Notes: generated from the letters alone by a model not told the origin. Counted from the first letter of the stretch, positions 20,406-30,887 are shown. The stretch: 64,000 bases of DNA from Nannocystis pusilla (GCF_020073745.1 NZ_JAIRAU010000039.1:150398-214397); one strand, 5' to 3'. Numbers and translations are program-made.

Positions 20406-22112
20406 TCAGACGTCGCCGCTGCGCTGGGCGAAGATCCAGATCTCGGGCGACGCCCCGCCATAGAAGCGGCCGCGAGTGTCGCGACTGCCTGACAGCTCGA
20501 TCACTCGCGCGCCCATCGTGGCGAGCATCTTCGCCAGGGTATGCGCGGAGTAGGCGCGGATCGAGATGTGGTGCTCGAACTGGCGGCCGTCCTCGAACAC
20601 CACGGTCCGGTGGATCCGGACGCGACCGGCTGAGAACTGCATGTCGGCCACGTCGAGCACCAGGCAGCCTCGACCCTGCCACCACGAGCGGCACGGCAAG
20701 ACGCCCATGAGGTAGTCACGGTTGAACACCTGCAGCGCGAGCTTGCCGCCGGGCTTGAGCAGTTCGACCATGTCCTGCAGGCACTGTCGGTTCTGCTCGT
20801 CGCTGTCGAAGTAGCCGAAGCTGCTGCCGAGGCAGGTGACGACGTCGTAGGCGCGGTCGCGTGGCAGCGTGCGCATGTCGCCGTGCAGGATGTCGAAGCT
20901 GAACTTGCTGGCCTCGTTGCGCCGCGCCGCTCGCAGCAGCTGCGGCATCGAGTTGTCGAGCCCCGTGACGTCGAGCCCCAGCGCCGCGAATGCGTGCGCG
21001 TGGCGGCCGTCGCCGCAGCCGACGTCCAGCAGCGTCTGCCCGCTCGTCAGGTCGAGCGACTTGTAGATGAACGAGGCGTCGATCTCGGCGCTCGCGTCGG
21101 CGTCGGCGGGGAGGATCGCGGCGTAGTGGTCGCCGAACACCTCCTCGTGCCAGGGACGGCGCTTGCGACCGTCGCTGCGCGGCGCGGGCGCCTTCGGGGC
21201 CGGCGCCTTCTCCGGCGGGGGACGCGGCGGCGCGGCGGGCTTCTCGGCAGCCGTCGGTGGCGGCCGGGGTGGACCGGCCTTCTCGGGGGTCGGCGGCGGC
21301 CGCGGCGGCCCGGCCTTTTCGGGCGCGGCAGGCGTGGGCGCGGGAGGCCGCGGCGGGCCCGCCTTCTCGGCGACCGGCACCGGCCCGGTCGGCTGGCGCG
21401 GCCGCGGCACCGCCGGCTTTTCGGGCACCGGCGCGGGACGAGCCGCGACGACGACCTCCTCCTCTTCTTCCTCTTCTTCCTCGACGTCCTCGATCTCGTC
21501 GTCCTCGGGCGTCTCGGCCTCGGACGGCTCGGCCTGGATCTCCTCCTCCTCTTCCTCCTCGACGTCGGGCTCGGCCTCGGTCTCCTCGTCCGGCTCGGAG
21601 ACGGGCAGCAGCGACGCGGAGGCGGCGACGGCCGACATCACGTCGTCGGCGTCGTCGTCGCGCACGCGCGGCTCCATGCCGACGGGGTTCAGGCGCTCGA
21701 GCGCGAGCACGTCGTCGTCGTCGTCGACGAGCATGCCGGGTCGCGTGAGCGACGGGATGACCATGCCGGCGCCCGTCTCGGCCGGCGGCGCAGGGCTCGG
21801 CGCGGGGGGTCCGATCGGCCGCAGCTCGACGGTGAGCTCACCGCTCGCTGCAGACTCCGAGAGCGGCGCAGCCGCGGGTTTGGGGCCGGTGGGCTGCTTC
21901 GCCGTGGCCCTGGCGACCGGCCCCGTGGCGGCCTTCGACAGACGCGCGGCCGTGATCGTCGGGATGATGATCCCGGCCGGAGGAGCCGGCGGCGCGAGCA
22001 TGGTGCGGAGGCGATCGTCGATGACGTCGAGCGAGTCGACGCCGCGCGCGAGGCCGCGCGGGATGACGGTGAAGTCGAGCAGCCACTCCTCGGGAGATAC
22101 CTGCCAGGTCAT
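20406..22112 (-). CDS. SAM-dependent methyltransferase with long disordered N-terminal region
   Basis: A 568-residue protein. The last 240 residues form a class I methyltransferase: motif I LDVGCGDGRHAHA near residue 358, GLDNSMPQLL for the ribose-binding acidic loop, and DVVTCLGSSFGYF as motif IV. The first 330 residues are low complexity: a Pro/Ala linker, Glu-rich acidic blocks (about residues 180-220) and repeated AGPPRPP units. The start lies in a 4-nt ATGA overlap with the upstream phosphatidylserine decarboxylase gene, so they are coupled. The substrate is unknown. The coupling invites the idea of phospholipid methylation, but the domain does not show a recognisable PmtA signature. Confidence 0.85.
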   Translation of the reverse strand: MTWQVSPEEWLLDFTVIPRGLARGVDSLDVIDDRLRTMLAPPAPPAGIIIPTITAARLSKAATGPVARATAKQPTGPKPAAAPLSESAASGELTVELRPIGPPAPSPAPPAETGAGMVIPSLTRPGMLVDDDDDVLALERLNPVGMEPRVRDDDADDVMSAVAASASLLPVSEPDEETEAEPDVEEEEEEEIQAEPSEAETPEDDEIEDVEEEEEEEEEVVVAARPAPVPEKPAVPRPRQPTGPVPVAEKAGPPRPPAPTPAAPEKAGPPRPPPTPEKAGPPRPPPTAAEKPAAPPRPPPEKAPAPKAPAPRSDGRKRRPWHEEVFGDHYAAILPADADASAEIDASFIYKSLDLTSGQTLLDVGCGDGRHAHAFAALGLDVTGLDNSMPQLLRAARRNEASKFSFDILHGDMRTLPRDRAYDVVTCLGSSFGYFDSDEQNRQCLQDMVELLKPGGKLALQVFNRDYLMGVLPCRSWWQGRGCLVLDVADMQFSAGRVRIHRTVVFEDGRQFEHHISIRAYSAHTLAKMLATMGARVIELSGSRDTRGRFYGGASPEIWIFAQRSGDV

Positions 22113-22990
22113 GCGAAGTCGCCTCGCTGCAGAAGGGGCTGGCCCATGCGCACGGCGGTCGGCTCGTCGGTGGGCGCGAGCGGACGGACGCCGGCCTGGG
22201 TGAGCACGACGACCGTGCTGCCGAGATGAAACACGCCGAGCTCGTCGCCCTTGCGCAGGCGCGCCGGGGGCTCGCAGTCGATGCGCTGGATCTCGCGCGG
22301 ATGGGTCTCGATGTGACGGTAGGCGCAGCTCATGTGGCCGACCCCGAAGGCGGCGATCATGACGACGGCGATCGTGCCGAAAGGCGTGTCGAGGACGTGG
22401 ATCAGGCGCTCGTTGAGGGCGAACAGCCGCGGCGCCCGCTCGAGCGCGGCGGCGGTGACCGGGAGCAAGCGCCCGGGCACCGCGACCACCCGCAGGGCGG
22501 TGCCGTCACACGGCGTGTGCACGCGGTGGTAGTCGCGCGGATGGAGATAGATCGTCGTCGCCAGGCCGCCGAGGAACGAGTCGGCGAGCGCGTCGTCGGC
22601 GAGCAGCTCGCCGAGCGTGTAGGCGTGGCCCTTGGCGACCACCGCGGTGTCGCGCTCGATCGCCGCCATCCCGCGCAGGAGGCCGTCGCACGGGGCGCTG
22701 AGCACGTCCCCGCGCGAATCGACAGGGCGCGCGCCGGGCCGCAGGCGCCGGGTGAAGAACGCGTTGAAGCTGTCGTAGCCGTCCTCCATCGCGCGCGGGT
22801 CGACATCCTCCAGATCGACGCCGAAGTAGCGGACGTAGGCGGAGACGAACGCGCGGCTCAGCGGCCGGGGAAGGCGCGCGCGGGCGGCCGCGCCGAGGGC
22901 CTTGCTCGCAGCGCTGGCGCCCCAGTCGGGTGAAACGTCGAGGACTGCGGCCGCGAGGCGAGCCCGCCAGGGAATTTCACGATCCGACAT
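22109..22990 (-). CDS. psd: Phosphatidylserine decarboxylase
   Basis: Membrane-associated pyruvoyl enzyme that converts phosphatidylserine to phosphatidylethanolamine. The protein has 293 residues from the ATG at 22990. The self-cleavage motif LGST lies at residues 256-259; cleavage between Gly and Ser would create the pyruvoyl group and the alpha and beta chains. Other family motifs are FFTRRLRPGARPVDS, YLHPRDYHRVHTPCDG and GVGHMSCAYRH. I preferred this start over a frame to 23107 because the extra residues are Arg-rich and a -10-like TAGGCT lies 11 bp upstream. It is the first gene of a pair with the methyltransferase. Confidence 0.95.
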   Translation of the reverse strand: MSDREIPWRARLAAAVLDVSPDWGASAASKALGAAARARLPRPLSRAFVSAYVRYFGVDLEDVDPRAMEDGYDSFNAFFTRRLRPGARPVDSRGDVLSAPCDGLLRGMAAIERDTAVVAKGHAYTLGELLADDALADSFLGGLATTIYLHPRDYHRVHTPCDGTALRVVAVPGRLLPVTAAALERAPRLFALNERLIHVLDTPFGTIAVVMIAAFGVGHMSCAYRHIETHPREIQRIDCEPPARLRKGDELGVFHLGSTVVVLTQAGVRPLAPTDEPTAVRMGQPLLQRGDFA

Positions 22991-23001
22991 CAGCGACCGC
23001 C

Positions 23002-23031
23002 AGCCTATCCGAGGCCGGCAATTGGTCGCAA
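23002..23031 (-). promoter_or_regulatory. Putative psd promoter
   Basis: On the minus strand TTGCGA (23026-23031) and TAGGCT (23002-23007) are 18 bp apart, and 11 bp separate the -10 from the ATG. Only a few leader bases are predicted. Confidence 0.45.
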
Positions 23032-23200
23032 GCGGCGGCGAGGTCCCCGACCCTCGCGCGTGGACGCGCCCCCTCGCGGACACGCATGCGTACGGCCGCC
23101 AAGACACCGCTCGGCACCGAATAATAGCGCGTCACCTACATGCACCGGCGCTCGCGCACTGCGCCGCATCGGCGGCGATCGCGTCAGCGGACCCTGCCGC

Positions 23201-24172
23201 CTAGCCGAAAGACCAGGGTGATTGGGGCAGGTGCTCGGGCTCGGCGGCGTGGGCCTCGAGGCTGCCGATGGCGGCGCGCACCGACGGGATCTTGAGCGCA
23301 CGCAGCAGCCCTCGCAGCTCCTCGGTGATGCGCACGCACGCGCCGGGCTCGGCGAAGTTGGCGGTGCCGACCTGCACGCAGTGGGCACCGGCCATCAAGA
23401 ACTCGAGCGCGTCCTCGCCGCTGAGGATCCCGCCCATGCCGCAGATCGGGAGGTCCGGCAACGCACGCGCGACCTGATGGACCATGCGCAGGGCGATCGG
23501 CTTGATCGCCGGACCGGACAGTCCGCCGTAGCGGGTGGCGATCTTCGGCCGCCGCGTGCGCACGTCGATCGCCATGCCGGTGATCGTGTTGATCAGCGAC
23601 ACGCCGGCGGCGCCGGCCTTCTGCACCGCGTCGGCCATGGCGACGATGTCGCTGACGTTCGGGCTCAGCTTGACGATGATCGGCACGCGCGAGACCTCGA
23701 CGCAGGCGCGCGTGAGCCGGTGCGCGACCTCGGGGACGGTGCCGAACTCGATCCCGCCCTTCTTGATGTTGGGACACGAGATGTTCATCTCGAGCGCGTC
23801 GATCCCCTGCCCCGCGCCCAGCGAGCGCGCGCAGTCGACGTAGGTCTCGAAGTCGACGCCGAAGAAGTTGACCCACACCGACACGCCGAGGTCGCGCAAG
23901 AACGGCAGCTTGTCGCGCAGGAACGCCTCGACGCCGACGTTCTCGAGGCCGATCGAGTTGAGCATGCCGCCGGTGGTCTCGCAGATCCGCGGCAGCGGGT
24001 TGCCGTGGCGCGGCAGCGGCGAGATGCCCTTGGTCGAGATCCCGCCGAGCGCGCGCAGGTCGGTGAAGGCGGCGAACTGCTGGCCGTAGGCGAAGCAGCC
24101 GGAGGCGGCGAGGATCGGGCTCCGCAGCGCGATCGGGCCGCACGAAGTGGTGATGTCGATGCCTTCGGTCAT
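23201..24172 (-). CDS. pyrD: Dihydroorotate dehydrogenase, catalytic subunit PyrD
   Basis: FMN enzyme of pyrimidine synthesis that oxidises dihydroorotate to orotate. The 323-residue protein belongs to class 1B. It has the catalytic cysteine (Cys133) in NISCPNIKKGG, where class 2 enzymes have serine. SPILAASGCFAYG at the N-terminus and ICGMGGILSGEDALEF for FMN-phosphate binding also fit. Class 1B enzymes pass electrons to NAD through PyrK, and pyrK is directly upstream with a 4-nt ATGA overlap. The last residues (AEPEHLPQSPWSFG) form a short extension. Confidence 0.96.
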   Translation of the reverse strand: MTEGIDITTSCGPIALRSPILAASGCFAYGQQFAAFTDLRALGGISTKGISPLPRHGNPLPRICETTGGMLNSIGLENVGVEAFLRDKLPFLRDLGVSVWVNFFGVDFETYVDCARSLGAGQGIDALEMNISCPNIKKGGIEFGTVPEVAHRLTRACVEVSRVPIIVKLSPNVSDIVAMADAVQKAGAAGVSLINTITGMAIDVRTRRPKIATRYGGLSGPAIKPIALRMVHQVARALPDLPICGMGGILSGEDALEFLMAGAHCVQVGTANFAEPGACVRITEELRGLLRALKIPSVRAAIGSLEAHAAEPEHLPQSPWSFG

Positions 24173-24975
24173 GGCCAGCGCACCTCGCGGGCGTCGAACA
24201 CCGGGCCGTCGGTGCAGCAGTAGCGGTAGGGTTTGGCGCCGTAGACCGGCACGGCGCAGCCGAGGCACACGCCGAAGCCGCAGGCCATGTTCTCCTCGAG
24301 GCAGAGGTGGGCCTGCACGCCGCGCTCCAGCACCAGGCGACGCACGGCGGCCAGCATCGGCGTCGGCCCGCACGCGAGCACGCGCACCGCCTGGCCCTCG
24401 CGCGCGGCGAGGTCGAGCCGCGGCGCCAGCGCGGCGGTGACGTAGCCGCGGACGCCGGCGCTGCCGTCCTCGGTGGCGAAGTGGGCGGCGACGTTCCACG
24501 CCTCGAGGTCGTCGAGCAGCACCAGGTCGTCGCGGTTGCGGCCGCCGTAGTACATTTCGACATGTCCCGAGAGACCTGCTCGATGGGCCATGCGTGCGTA
24601 GAAGTGGAGCGGCGGCAGGCCGACGCCGCCGGCGACCAGCAGGTCGCGCACGCCGGGGGCCGGCCGCGGGAACGCGACGCCCAGCGGACCGGTGGTGACC
24701 AGGCGGTCGCCGGGCTCGACCAGCTTGAGCCGCCGCGTGCCCTCGCCGTAGGCCTTGGCGAGGATCGAGAAGCGCCGGTCGTCCGGCGCGTCGAGGATCG
24801 AGAAGGCGCGCGGGTTGAGCAGCTCCCTGCCCCACTCGCCGCGCAGCATCACGAACTGGCCCGGGACCGCGGCGGCGACCGGCGTCGCCTCCGCCGCCGC
24901 GAGCTCGAGCAGGAAGTAGCCGCCCGAGAGGCGACGGTTCGCCTCGACGCGCACCTCGAACTGTGCAGCGGTCAT
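24169..24975 (-). CDS. pyrK: Dihydroorotate dehydrogenase electron transfer subunit PyrK
   Basis: FAD and [2Fe-2S] protein that links PyrD to NAD. It has 268 residues from the ATG at 24975. The FAD-binding barrel contains LNPRAFSILD (RxFS motif), followed by the NAD-binding fold around LLVAGGVGLPPLHFYA. The C-terminal cluster cysteines are in MACGFGVCLGC with a further Cys pair in YRYCCTDGPVF. It overlaps pyrD, forming a heterotetramer operon. A -35/-10 pair with TATTTC 7 bp before the ATG supports this start. The AGLSGHV codons resemble the dispersed palindrome, though the peptide fits the family without an insertion. Confidence 0.95.
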   Translation of the reverse strand: MTAAQFEVRVEANRRLSGGYFLLELAAAEATPVAAAVPGQFVMLRGEWGRELLNPRAFSILDAPDDRRFSILAKAYGEGTRRLKLVEPGDRLVTTGPLGVAFPRPAPGVRDLLVAGGVGLPPLHFYARMAHRAGLSGHVEMYYGGRNRDDLVLLDDLEAWNVAAHFATEDGSAGVRGYVTAALAPRLDLAAREGQAVRVLACGPTPMLAAVRRLVLERGVQAHLCLEENMACGFGVCLGCAVPVYGAKPYRYCCTDGPVFDAREVRWP

Positions 24976-24982
24976 CGCGGGC

Positions 24983-25011
24983 GAAATAGGCCAGCCGGAC
25001 GCGCCAGACAA
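24983..25011 (-). promoter_or_regulatory. Putative pyrKD promoter, leaderless spacing
   Basis: On the minus strand TTGTCT (25006-25011) and TATTTC (24983-24988) are 17 bp apart. The -10 ends 7 bp before the pyrK ATG, and no ribosome site lies between. Confidence 0.45.
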
Positions 25012-25427
25012 GCGCGCGGGGCGTGACCTTGCGCGCGGGGCCGCTCGCCCGCCACGCTCGTCGCCCACGCGCGGGGAACGAGCGAGGCGCGGGTTCGGTC
25101 ACGCGCGCCCGCAAGGCCGGCGCCGCGGGCGATCCGCCTCGCGCTCGCCGATCCGTGCGGCGTCACGGCGCACCGTTCGCCTGCTCGGGGTGCCGAGGCC
25201 GTACTCGAAGGGTGAATGCGCAGCCCCGACGCGCCAGGCAGACGCATAGGCCTCCGCGAGCTCCTCTTCGTCCCCCTCGCCTCTCCCCTCGCCTCCGACG
25301 ACGCCGACGAAGCTCCGCCGACACGCCGGGCAGCGATCGTCACGAGAGGTCCTCGTCGCACCGCCGGCCTCGCTCCCCCGCAACACACCGCGCCGGAAGG
25401 GCCAGCGAACGAGCCTCGACACCTTCG

Positions 25428-25506
25428 AACATGTGCGAGCGAACATGCTCGATCGGACATACTCTTTTGAGCATACCCCTTCGGACATGCCCGTTCGAAC
25501 ATGTCC
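25428..25506. repeat. Hairpin repeat array B (dispersed palindrome family)
   Basis: Just after the stop of the second dnaK lie six half-sites in a row: GAACATGTGC, GAACATGCTC, GGACATACTC, GAGCATACCC, GGACATGCCC and GAACATGTCC, spaced by four-base linkers such as GATC, TTTT and GTTC. The last pair folds with GGACATG opposite CATGTCC. The order and spacing resemble arrays A and C. Confidence 0.7.
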
Positions 25507-25522
25507 TTGCTGACCCGGCAGC

Positions 25523-27364
<1,842 letters not shown>

Positions 27365-27437
27365 GACGAGGTCGCAGACCTACCACGCTCGGGGCGCAAG
27401 CTGCCGCGAAAAACAGCCGTGTGGAGAGACACATCGG

Positions 27438-27953
27438 TCAACGCGCGTCGGCGTCGACCTCGTCGCTTCCCTCGCCTGCGGCTTTCAACTGCGTCAGATA
27501 GCGGGCCCGACGCCGCGGATCGCCGAGGAACTCGGCGGAGGCCCGCGCCCGATCGAAGAGCTCGGCGAGGATCGCCGCGAACGTTCCGATGCGTTTGCCG
27601 TAGTAACGATCCGGGTGCAGATGGCGACAGGTGTCGAGGTAGGCGCGACGGATGGCGGCGCCGTCGCCGGTGGGCGCGAGGCCGAGGCGCTCGAAGTGAC
27701 AGACCTGATCGCGCCGCGCCCACAAGGCGAGGAGTCGCTCTTGCTCGTCGCGCGCGAGGTCGAGGTCGTCGCTGACGCGCGGGCCGCCGCCCCGCAGCTC
27801 GAGTCTCACGCTCCAGCGACCGGCGACGCAGCGACACGCGGCCAGCCAGCGCGCGACCGGCTCACCGGCGTCGGGCAGCAGCGCGGCGGAACCGTGCAGC
27901 GCGAGGCTGTACTGGCCACGGAGCGGCTGGGCGACGGCGGTGGCGGGACGCAT
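27438..27953 (-). CDS. J-domain co-chaperone (DnaJ-like), C-terminal J domain
   Basis: A 171-residue protein from the ATG at 27953; the frame stays open to 28043. I chose the inner start because the upstream codons have lower third-position GC. The J domain is at the C-terminus (about residues 85-150): HFERLGLAPTGDGAAIRRAYLD, the HPD motif in CRHLHPDRYYGKR, and FLGDPRRRARYL. The HPD triad is needed to stimulate Hsp70 ATPase. The first 80 residues (PLRGQYSLALHGSAALLPDAG and onward) look like a small beta-rich domain that I do not recognise. It precedes the second dnaK by 73 bp, making it the likely partner. Confidence 0.85.
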   Translation of the reverse strand: MRPATAVAQPLRGQYSLALHGSAALLPDAGEPVARWLAACRCVAGRWSVRLELRGGGPRVSDDLDLARDEQERLLALWARRDQVCHFERLGLAPTGDGAAIRRAYLDTCRHLHPDRYYGKRIGTFAAILAELFDRARASAEFLGDPRRRARYLTQLKAAGEGSDEVDADAR

Positions 27954-28205
27954 GGCGAAAACGAGCGTACCTCCGGATGCTCGCGTCCGCGCGCCCGCCG
28001 AGGTGAAGATCGTCACAAAATCGCGCATGAAATTCCCGGCCATCCGGCACCAGAAGCCCGTTCGTCGCGTGCGCCCGCTGCGTGCGCGCCGCCGGACGAG
28101 CCTGTATGTCCGCTGTCCGGCCGTACCTTCTCGGTCGCGTCGCCTGGGGGGCTCGGGGATGCCCCCTGCGCCTCCGCGCGCCCTGTCGGGCTGCCGGATC
28201 CCGGC

Positions 28206-28211
28206 TAGGAT
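28206..28211 (+). promoter_or_regulatory. -10-like TAGGAT, 8 bp before an ATG
   Basis: TAGGAT sits 8 bp before the ATG of the M23 lipoprotein gene. There is no ribosome binding site between, and no strong -35. Confidence 0.4.
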
Positions 28212-28219
28212 GGCGCCGC

Positions 28220-29332
28220 ATGCACCCCCTGCGGGTCCTCCTCGTCGCGCTGTCGCTGCTGGCCGGGTTCGGCTGCAAGCCCAAAGATCTGCGCCCGCCG
28301 GACCAGGCCAAGTTGAAGCCGACGTCGGAGCTGATGCCGGAGGCCGATCGCCTGATCAACGGGCTGTTGCTCGGGCGAGTGTCGGAGCTGCACGCGTGGA
28401 TGTCTCCCAGCCTCAAGACGGTGATCCGGCCGCCCGAGCTGGCGGCCACGGGTGAACGCCTGCGCACCCGCTACGGCCAGCCGATCGGGATCCTCGAGGA
28501 GAAGGTGCACAAGGAGGGCGACCTGACCTGGTACTCGGGGCTGGTGGTCTACGCCCGCGGCAAGGCCGGCGCGCCCGACCGCAAGATCCGGCTGGTGCTG
28601 TATCAGTTCGCCATCACGCCCGACCGCGCGCTCGACCGCCTGCTGATCCGCGAGCACCTGGCGTTCGAGCAGATCGTCGGCCCGGCGCGCCGCTACTCGA
28701 CGGTGACGCGGCTGCACTTCGTGAGCACCGGCGAGTGGACGGTCGTGCACGGCGGACCGCGGCGGATGACCAACTACCACCACAACCACCGCGGCCAGCG
28801 CTTCGCTTACGACATGGTGGTGATGAAGGGCGGCCGCAGCCGGCCGCTCGGCACCAGCGGCAACAAGGACGCCTACTGCTACGGCTACCCGGTGCTGGCC
28901 CCGGCGGCCGGCACGGTGATCCGCGCGATCAACGACGTGGCCGAGAACGGCCCGGGGGCCGAGGGCAAGGGCGGCGGCAACGGCGTCGTCATCGACCACG
29001 GTTTCGGCGAGGCGTCGTCGCTGTGGCACATGATCCCGGGCAGCGTCCGCGTGAAGGTCGGCGACAAGGTCGAGCTCGGGCAAGAGCTCGGCAAGGTCGG
29101 CAACTCGGGCCACAGCAGCGGCCCGCACATCCACTTCCACGTGGCGACCAACGTGAACTCCCGCGAGGGCGAGCTCGGGCTGCCGGCCCCGTTCGTCGAC
29201 GTGTACATCGACGGCGCCTGGTACGAGCGCAAGATGCCGGTCCGCAACGACCGCGTGCGCCGCACCGCCACCGACCGCCTCGAACGCAAGCAGCGCGGCA
29301 GCGCCGAGGTGCTGCTCGACGCGGCGATGTGA
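28220..29332 (+). CDS. M23/LytM-family peptidase lipoprotein
   Basis: A 370-residue envelope protein with a lipobox signal peptide (LAGFGC, Cys19). The region at about 30-160 resembles a DUF3887-type helical/beta domain (ADRLINGLLLGRVSELHAWMS). The C-terminal half is a LytM (M23) fold with HNHRGQRFAYDMVV supplying the first zinc ligands, NGVVIDHG, and GHSSGPHIHFHV for the catalytic and zinc-binding histidines. Active members cut peptide cross-links of peptidoglycan; the H, D and HxH residues are all present, so activity is likely. It is divergent from the J-domain gene and ends before hairpin array C. Confidence 0.9.
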   Translation: MHPLRVLLVALSLLAGFGCKPKDLRPPDQAKLKPTSELMPEADRLINGLLLGRVSELHAWMSPSLKTVIRPPELAATGERLRTRYGQPIGILEEKVHKEGDLTWYSGLVVYARGKAGAPDRKIRLVLYQFAITPDRALDRLLIREHLAFEQIVGPARRYSTVTRLHFVSTGEWTVVHGGPRRMTNYHHNHRGQRFAYDMVVMKGGRSRPLGTSGNKDAYCYGYPVLAPAAGTVIRAINDVAENGPGAEGKGGGNGVVIDHGFGEASSLWHMIPGSVRVKVGDKVELGQELGKVGNSGHSSGPHIHFHVATNVNSREGELGLPAPFVDVYIDGAWYERKMPVRNDRVRRTATDRLERKQRGSAEVLLDAAM

Positions 29333-29343
29333 GTCAGACCTTC

Positions 29344-29410
29344 AGGACATGTCCGAATGGGCATGTCTCGGCAGGCATGGTGTTTCGGACATGTCGTGGA
29401 CGGACCTGTC
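29344..29410. repeat. Hairpin repeat array C (dispersed palindrome family)
   Basis: Between the convergent M23 and xerC genes. GACATGTCC-GAAT-GGGCATGTC (about 29346-29367) folds into a 9-bp stem with one G-T pair. It is followed by further half-sites GGCATGGTG, GGACATGTC and GGACCTGTCC. It is the same family as arrays A and B. Confidence 0.75.
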
Positions 29411-29507
29411 CCGGCGCGGCGACCGAGGTCGGAGCTCGCCTCGCGGGCTTCAGGCGGCGAGGCGGCGGGGCGCCGAGCGCGGATCCTTCGCGCGACGAGC
29501 CGGAGGC

Positions 29508-29531
29508 GAACCTGTCCCGCAGGACAGGTTC
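29508..29531 (-). terminator. Perfect 10-bp hairpin at the xerC stop
   Basis: GAACCTGTCC (29508-29517) and GGACAGGTTC (29522-29531) are exact reverse complements around the loop CGCA. The right arm overlaps the xerC stop codon (29530-29532). There is no T-tract. It belongs to the CCTGTCC variant of the dispersed palindrome and may act as a 3'-end hairpin. Confidence 0.6.
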
Positions 29532-30525
29532 ATCGGCGCGGCCGCTCCTTCGCGGGCGCGGGCTCGACGGGCGCGCCGGCGCGGGCGCGCGGGTGGGCGC
29601 GCTCGTAGACGTCGACGATCCGGCCGAGGTCGAGGTGGGTGTAGCGCTGGGTGGTGCTGAGGCTGGCGTGGCCGAGCATGGCCTGGATGCTGCGGAGGTC
29701 GCACCCGCCCTCGAGCAGGTGGGTGGCAAAGCTGTGGCGGAGCCCGTGCGGGCCGACGCGGGCGCGCGCGCCGGTCGCCTCGCAGCGGCGGTAGACCAGC
29801 CCGCGCACGCTGCGATCGCCGATCCGGCGGCCGCGGCGGCCGAGGAACAGCGCCCGTTCGCCCTTCGGGACATGTCGTTTGGAGCCTGTCCCTTCCGCCA
29901 TGCGCTGGGCCGGCGGCAGCAAACCGTCGCGGACGGCGAGCCAGGCGCGCAGGGCGGCGGCGCCCGGGGCTCCGAGCGGCACCTCGCGGTCCTTGTTGCC
30001 CTTGCCGCCGACGACGCGGATCGTCAGGGCGTCGCCGTCCCAGCGCAGGTGGTCGAGGTCGAGGGCGACGCACTCGCCGACGCGCAGGCCGGCGCCGTAG
30101 AGGACCTCGAGGATCGCGCGGTCGCGCAGGCCGAGCGGGCCGTCGGCGTGGCCGGGGCCGTCGATCATGTCGGTGAGGTCCTCGACCGGGAGCGCGACCG
30201 GGAGCCGCTGCGGCAGCTTGGGTCGCCGCACCAGCGCGGCCTCGTTGTCGGGCAGCTCGCCGCCGCGGCGCAGGAACTCGGCGAAGCTGCGCAGGGCCGA
30301 GAGCTTGCGCGCGGAGGTGCTGGCGGCCTGCTCGCCGAAGCGCTCGGCGAGGTCGGCCCGGACCTCGCGCACGCCGAGATCGGCGAGCTCGGCCGGCCGC
30401 CCGCGCCGGGCCTCGAAGCGGGCCAGGAAGTCGAGCAGGTCGCCGCGATAGGCCCGCAAGGTGTGCGGCGACAGCCGCCGCTCGTCGCGGAGATGCTCGA
30501 GGAAGCGCTCGACGGCGTCGCGCAT
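29530..30525 (-). CDS. xerC: Tyrosine recombinase XerC-like
   Basis: Site-specific recombinase that, with XerD, resolves chromosome dimers at dif. It has 331 residues against about 300 for typical XerC. The N-terminal SAM-like DNA-binding domain has LSPHTLRAYRGDLLDFL. The catalytic residues are all visible: Arg in GAGLRVGECV, Lys in GKGNKDREVPL, His and Arg in HGLRHSFATHLL, His in GHASLSTTQ, and Tyr in QRYTHLD. The extra length is partly an insert, EGTGSKRHVPKGE, just before ALFLGRRG, which is encoded by a copy of the dispersed palindrome (29867-29892). The rest is a basic C-terminal tail. No dif site was identified. XerC versus XerD assignment is by overall similarity only. Confidence 0.92.
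   Translation of the reverse strand: MRDAVERFLEHLRDERRLSPHTLRAYRGDLLDFLARFEARRGRPAELADLGVREVRADLAERFGEQAASTSARKLSALRSFAEFLRRGGELPDNEAALVRRPKLPQRLPVALPVEDLTDMIDGPGHADGPLGLRDRAILEVLYGAGLRVGECVALDLDHLRWDGDALTIRVVGGKGNKDREVPLGAPGAAALRAWLAVRDGLLPPAQRMAEGTGSKRHVPKGERALFLGRRGRRIGDRSVRGLVYRRCEATGARARVGPHGLRHSFATHLLEGGCDLRSIQAMLGHASLSTTQRYTHLDLGRIVDVYERAHPRARAGAPVEPAPAKERPRR
29867..29892. repeat. Dispersed palindrome copy inside xerC
   Basis: A 26-bp copy reads GGGACATGTCGTTT then GGAGCCTGTCCC, with inverted ends GGGACA and TGTCCC. It matches the copy inside mutS (35244-35269) at 20 of 26 positions. On the coding strand it encodes GTGSKRHVP within xerC. Confidence 0.8.
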
Positions 30526-30564
30526 GCCGGAGGTGTAGCGCGGGCCGGCCGCGGCGGGAAATTT

Positions 30565-30887
30565 GCGTCGCGCGGCGAGGCGTCACGCGCACGCGGGATC
30601 GGCGAGCCGTTCGGCGCGGGCCTGCGATGCGCGACGAACGGCGACGCGTCGAGGTCGCATCGACGAGCGTCGCGCGGCGAGGCGTCACTCGCACGCGGGA
30701 TCGGCGAGCTGCCCGGTCGCGGGCCTGCGTGCGCGACATCGACATGCGTCGCACGGCCCGGCGTCACTCGCACGCGGATCGGCGAACCGCCCGGTCACGG
30801 ACCTGCGTGCGCGACGAACGGCGACGCGTCGACGTCGCATCGACGATGCGTCGCGCGGCGAGGCGTCACTCGCACGCGGGATCGGCG
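30565..30887. repeat. Four-copy direct repeat at the 3' end of the LRR gene
   Basis: Copies start at 30565, 30667, 30746 and 30848 (spacing 102, 79 and 102 bp). Copies 2 and 4 are identical over their first 41 bases, copy 1 differs at one base, and copy 3 has several changes. Copy 4 contains the last codons and the stop of the LRR lipoprotein gene, so the array looks like tandem duplication of that gene's 3' end. It fills the 340-bp gap (30526-30865) between xerC and the LRR gene, which holds no gene. Confidence 0.8.

Larger units (their letters stand above)
24976..25522. other. 547-bp intergenic region between dnaK2 and pyrK
   Basis: It contains the pyrK promoter at its left end and hairpin array B at its right end, next to the stop of the second dnaK. 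The middle part (about 25030-25420) gives only Arg/Pro/Ala-rich chance frames, and I see no gene there. Confidence 0.5.

Noticed and set aside
24558..24579. Copy of the dispersed palindrome inside pyrK
   Set aside because: The half-sites are recognisable (CGACATGTCCCG then AGAGACCTGC), but the encoded residues fit ordinary PyrK without an insertion, so chance or selection on the protein is possible.
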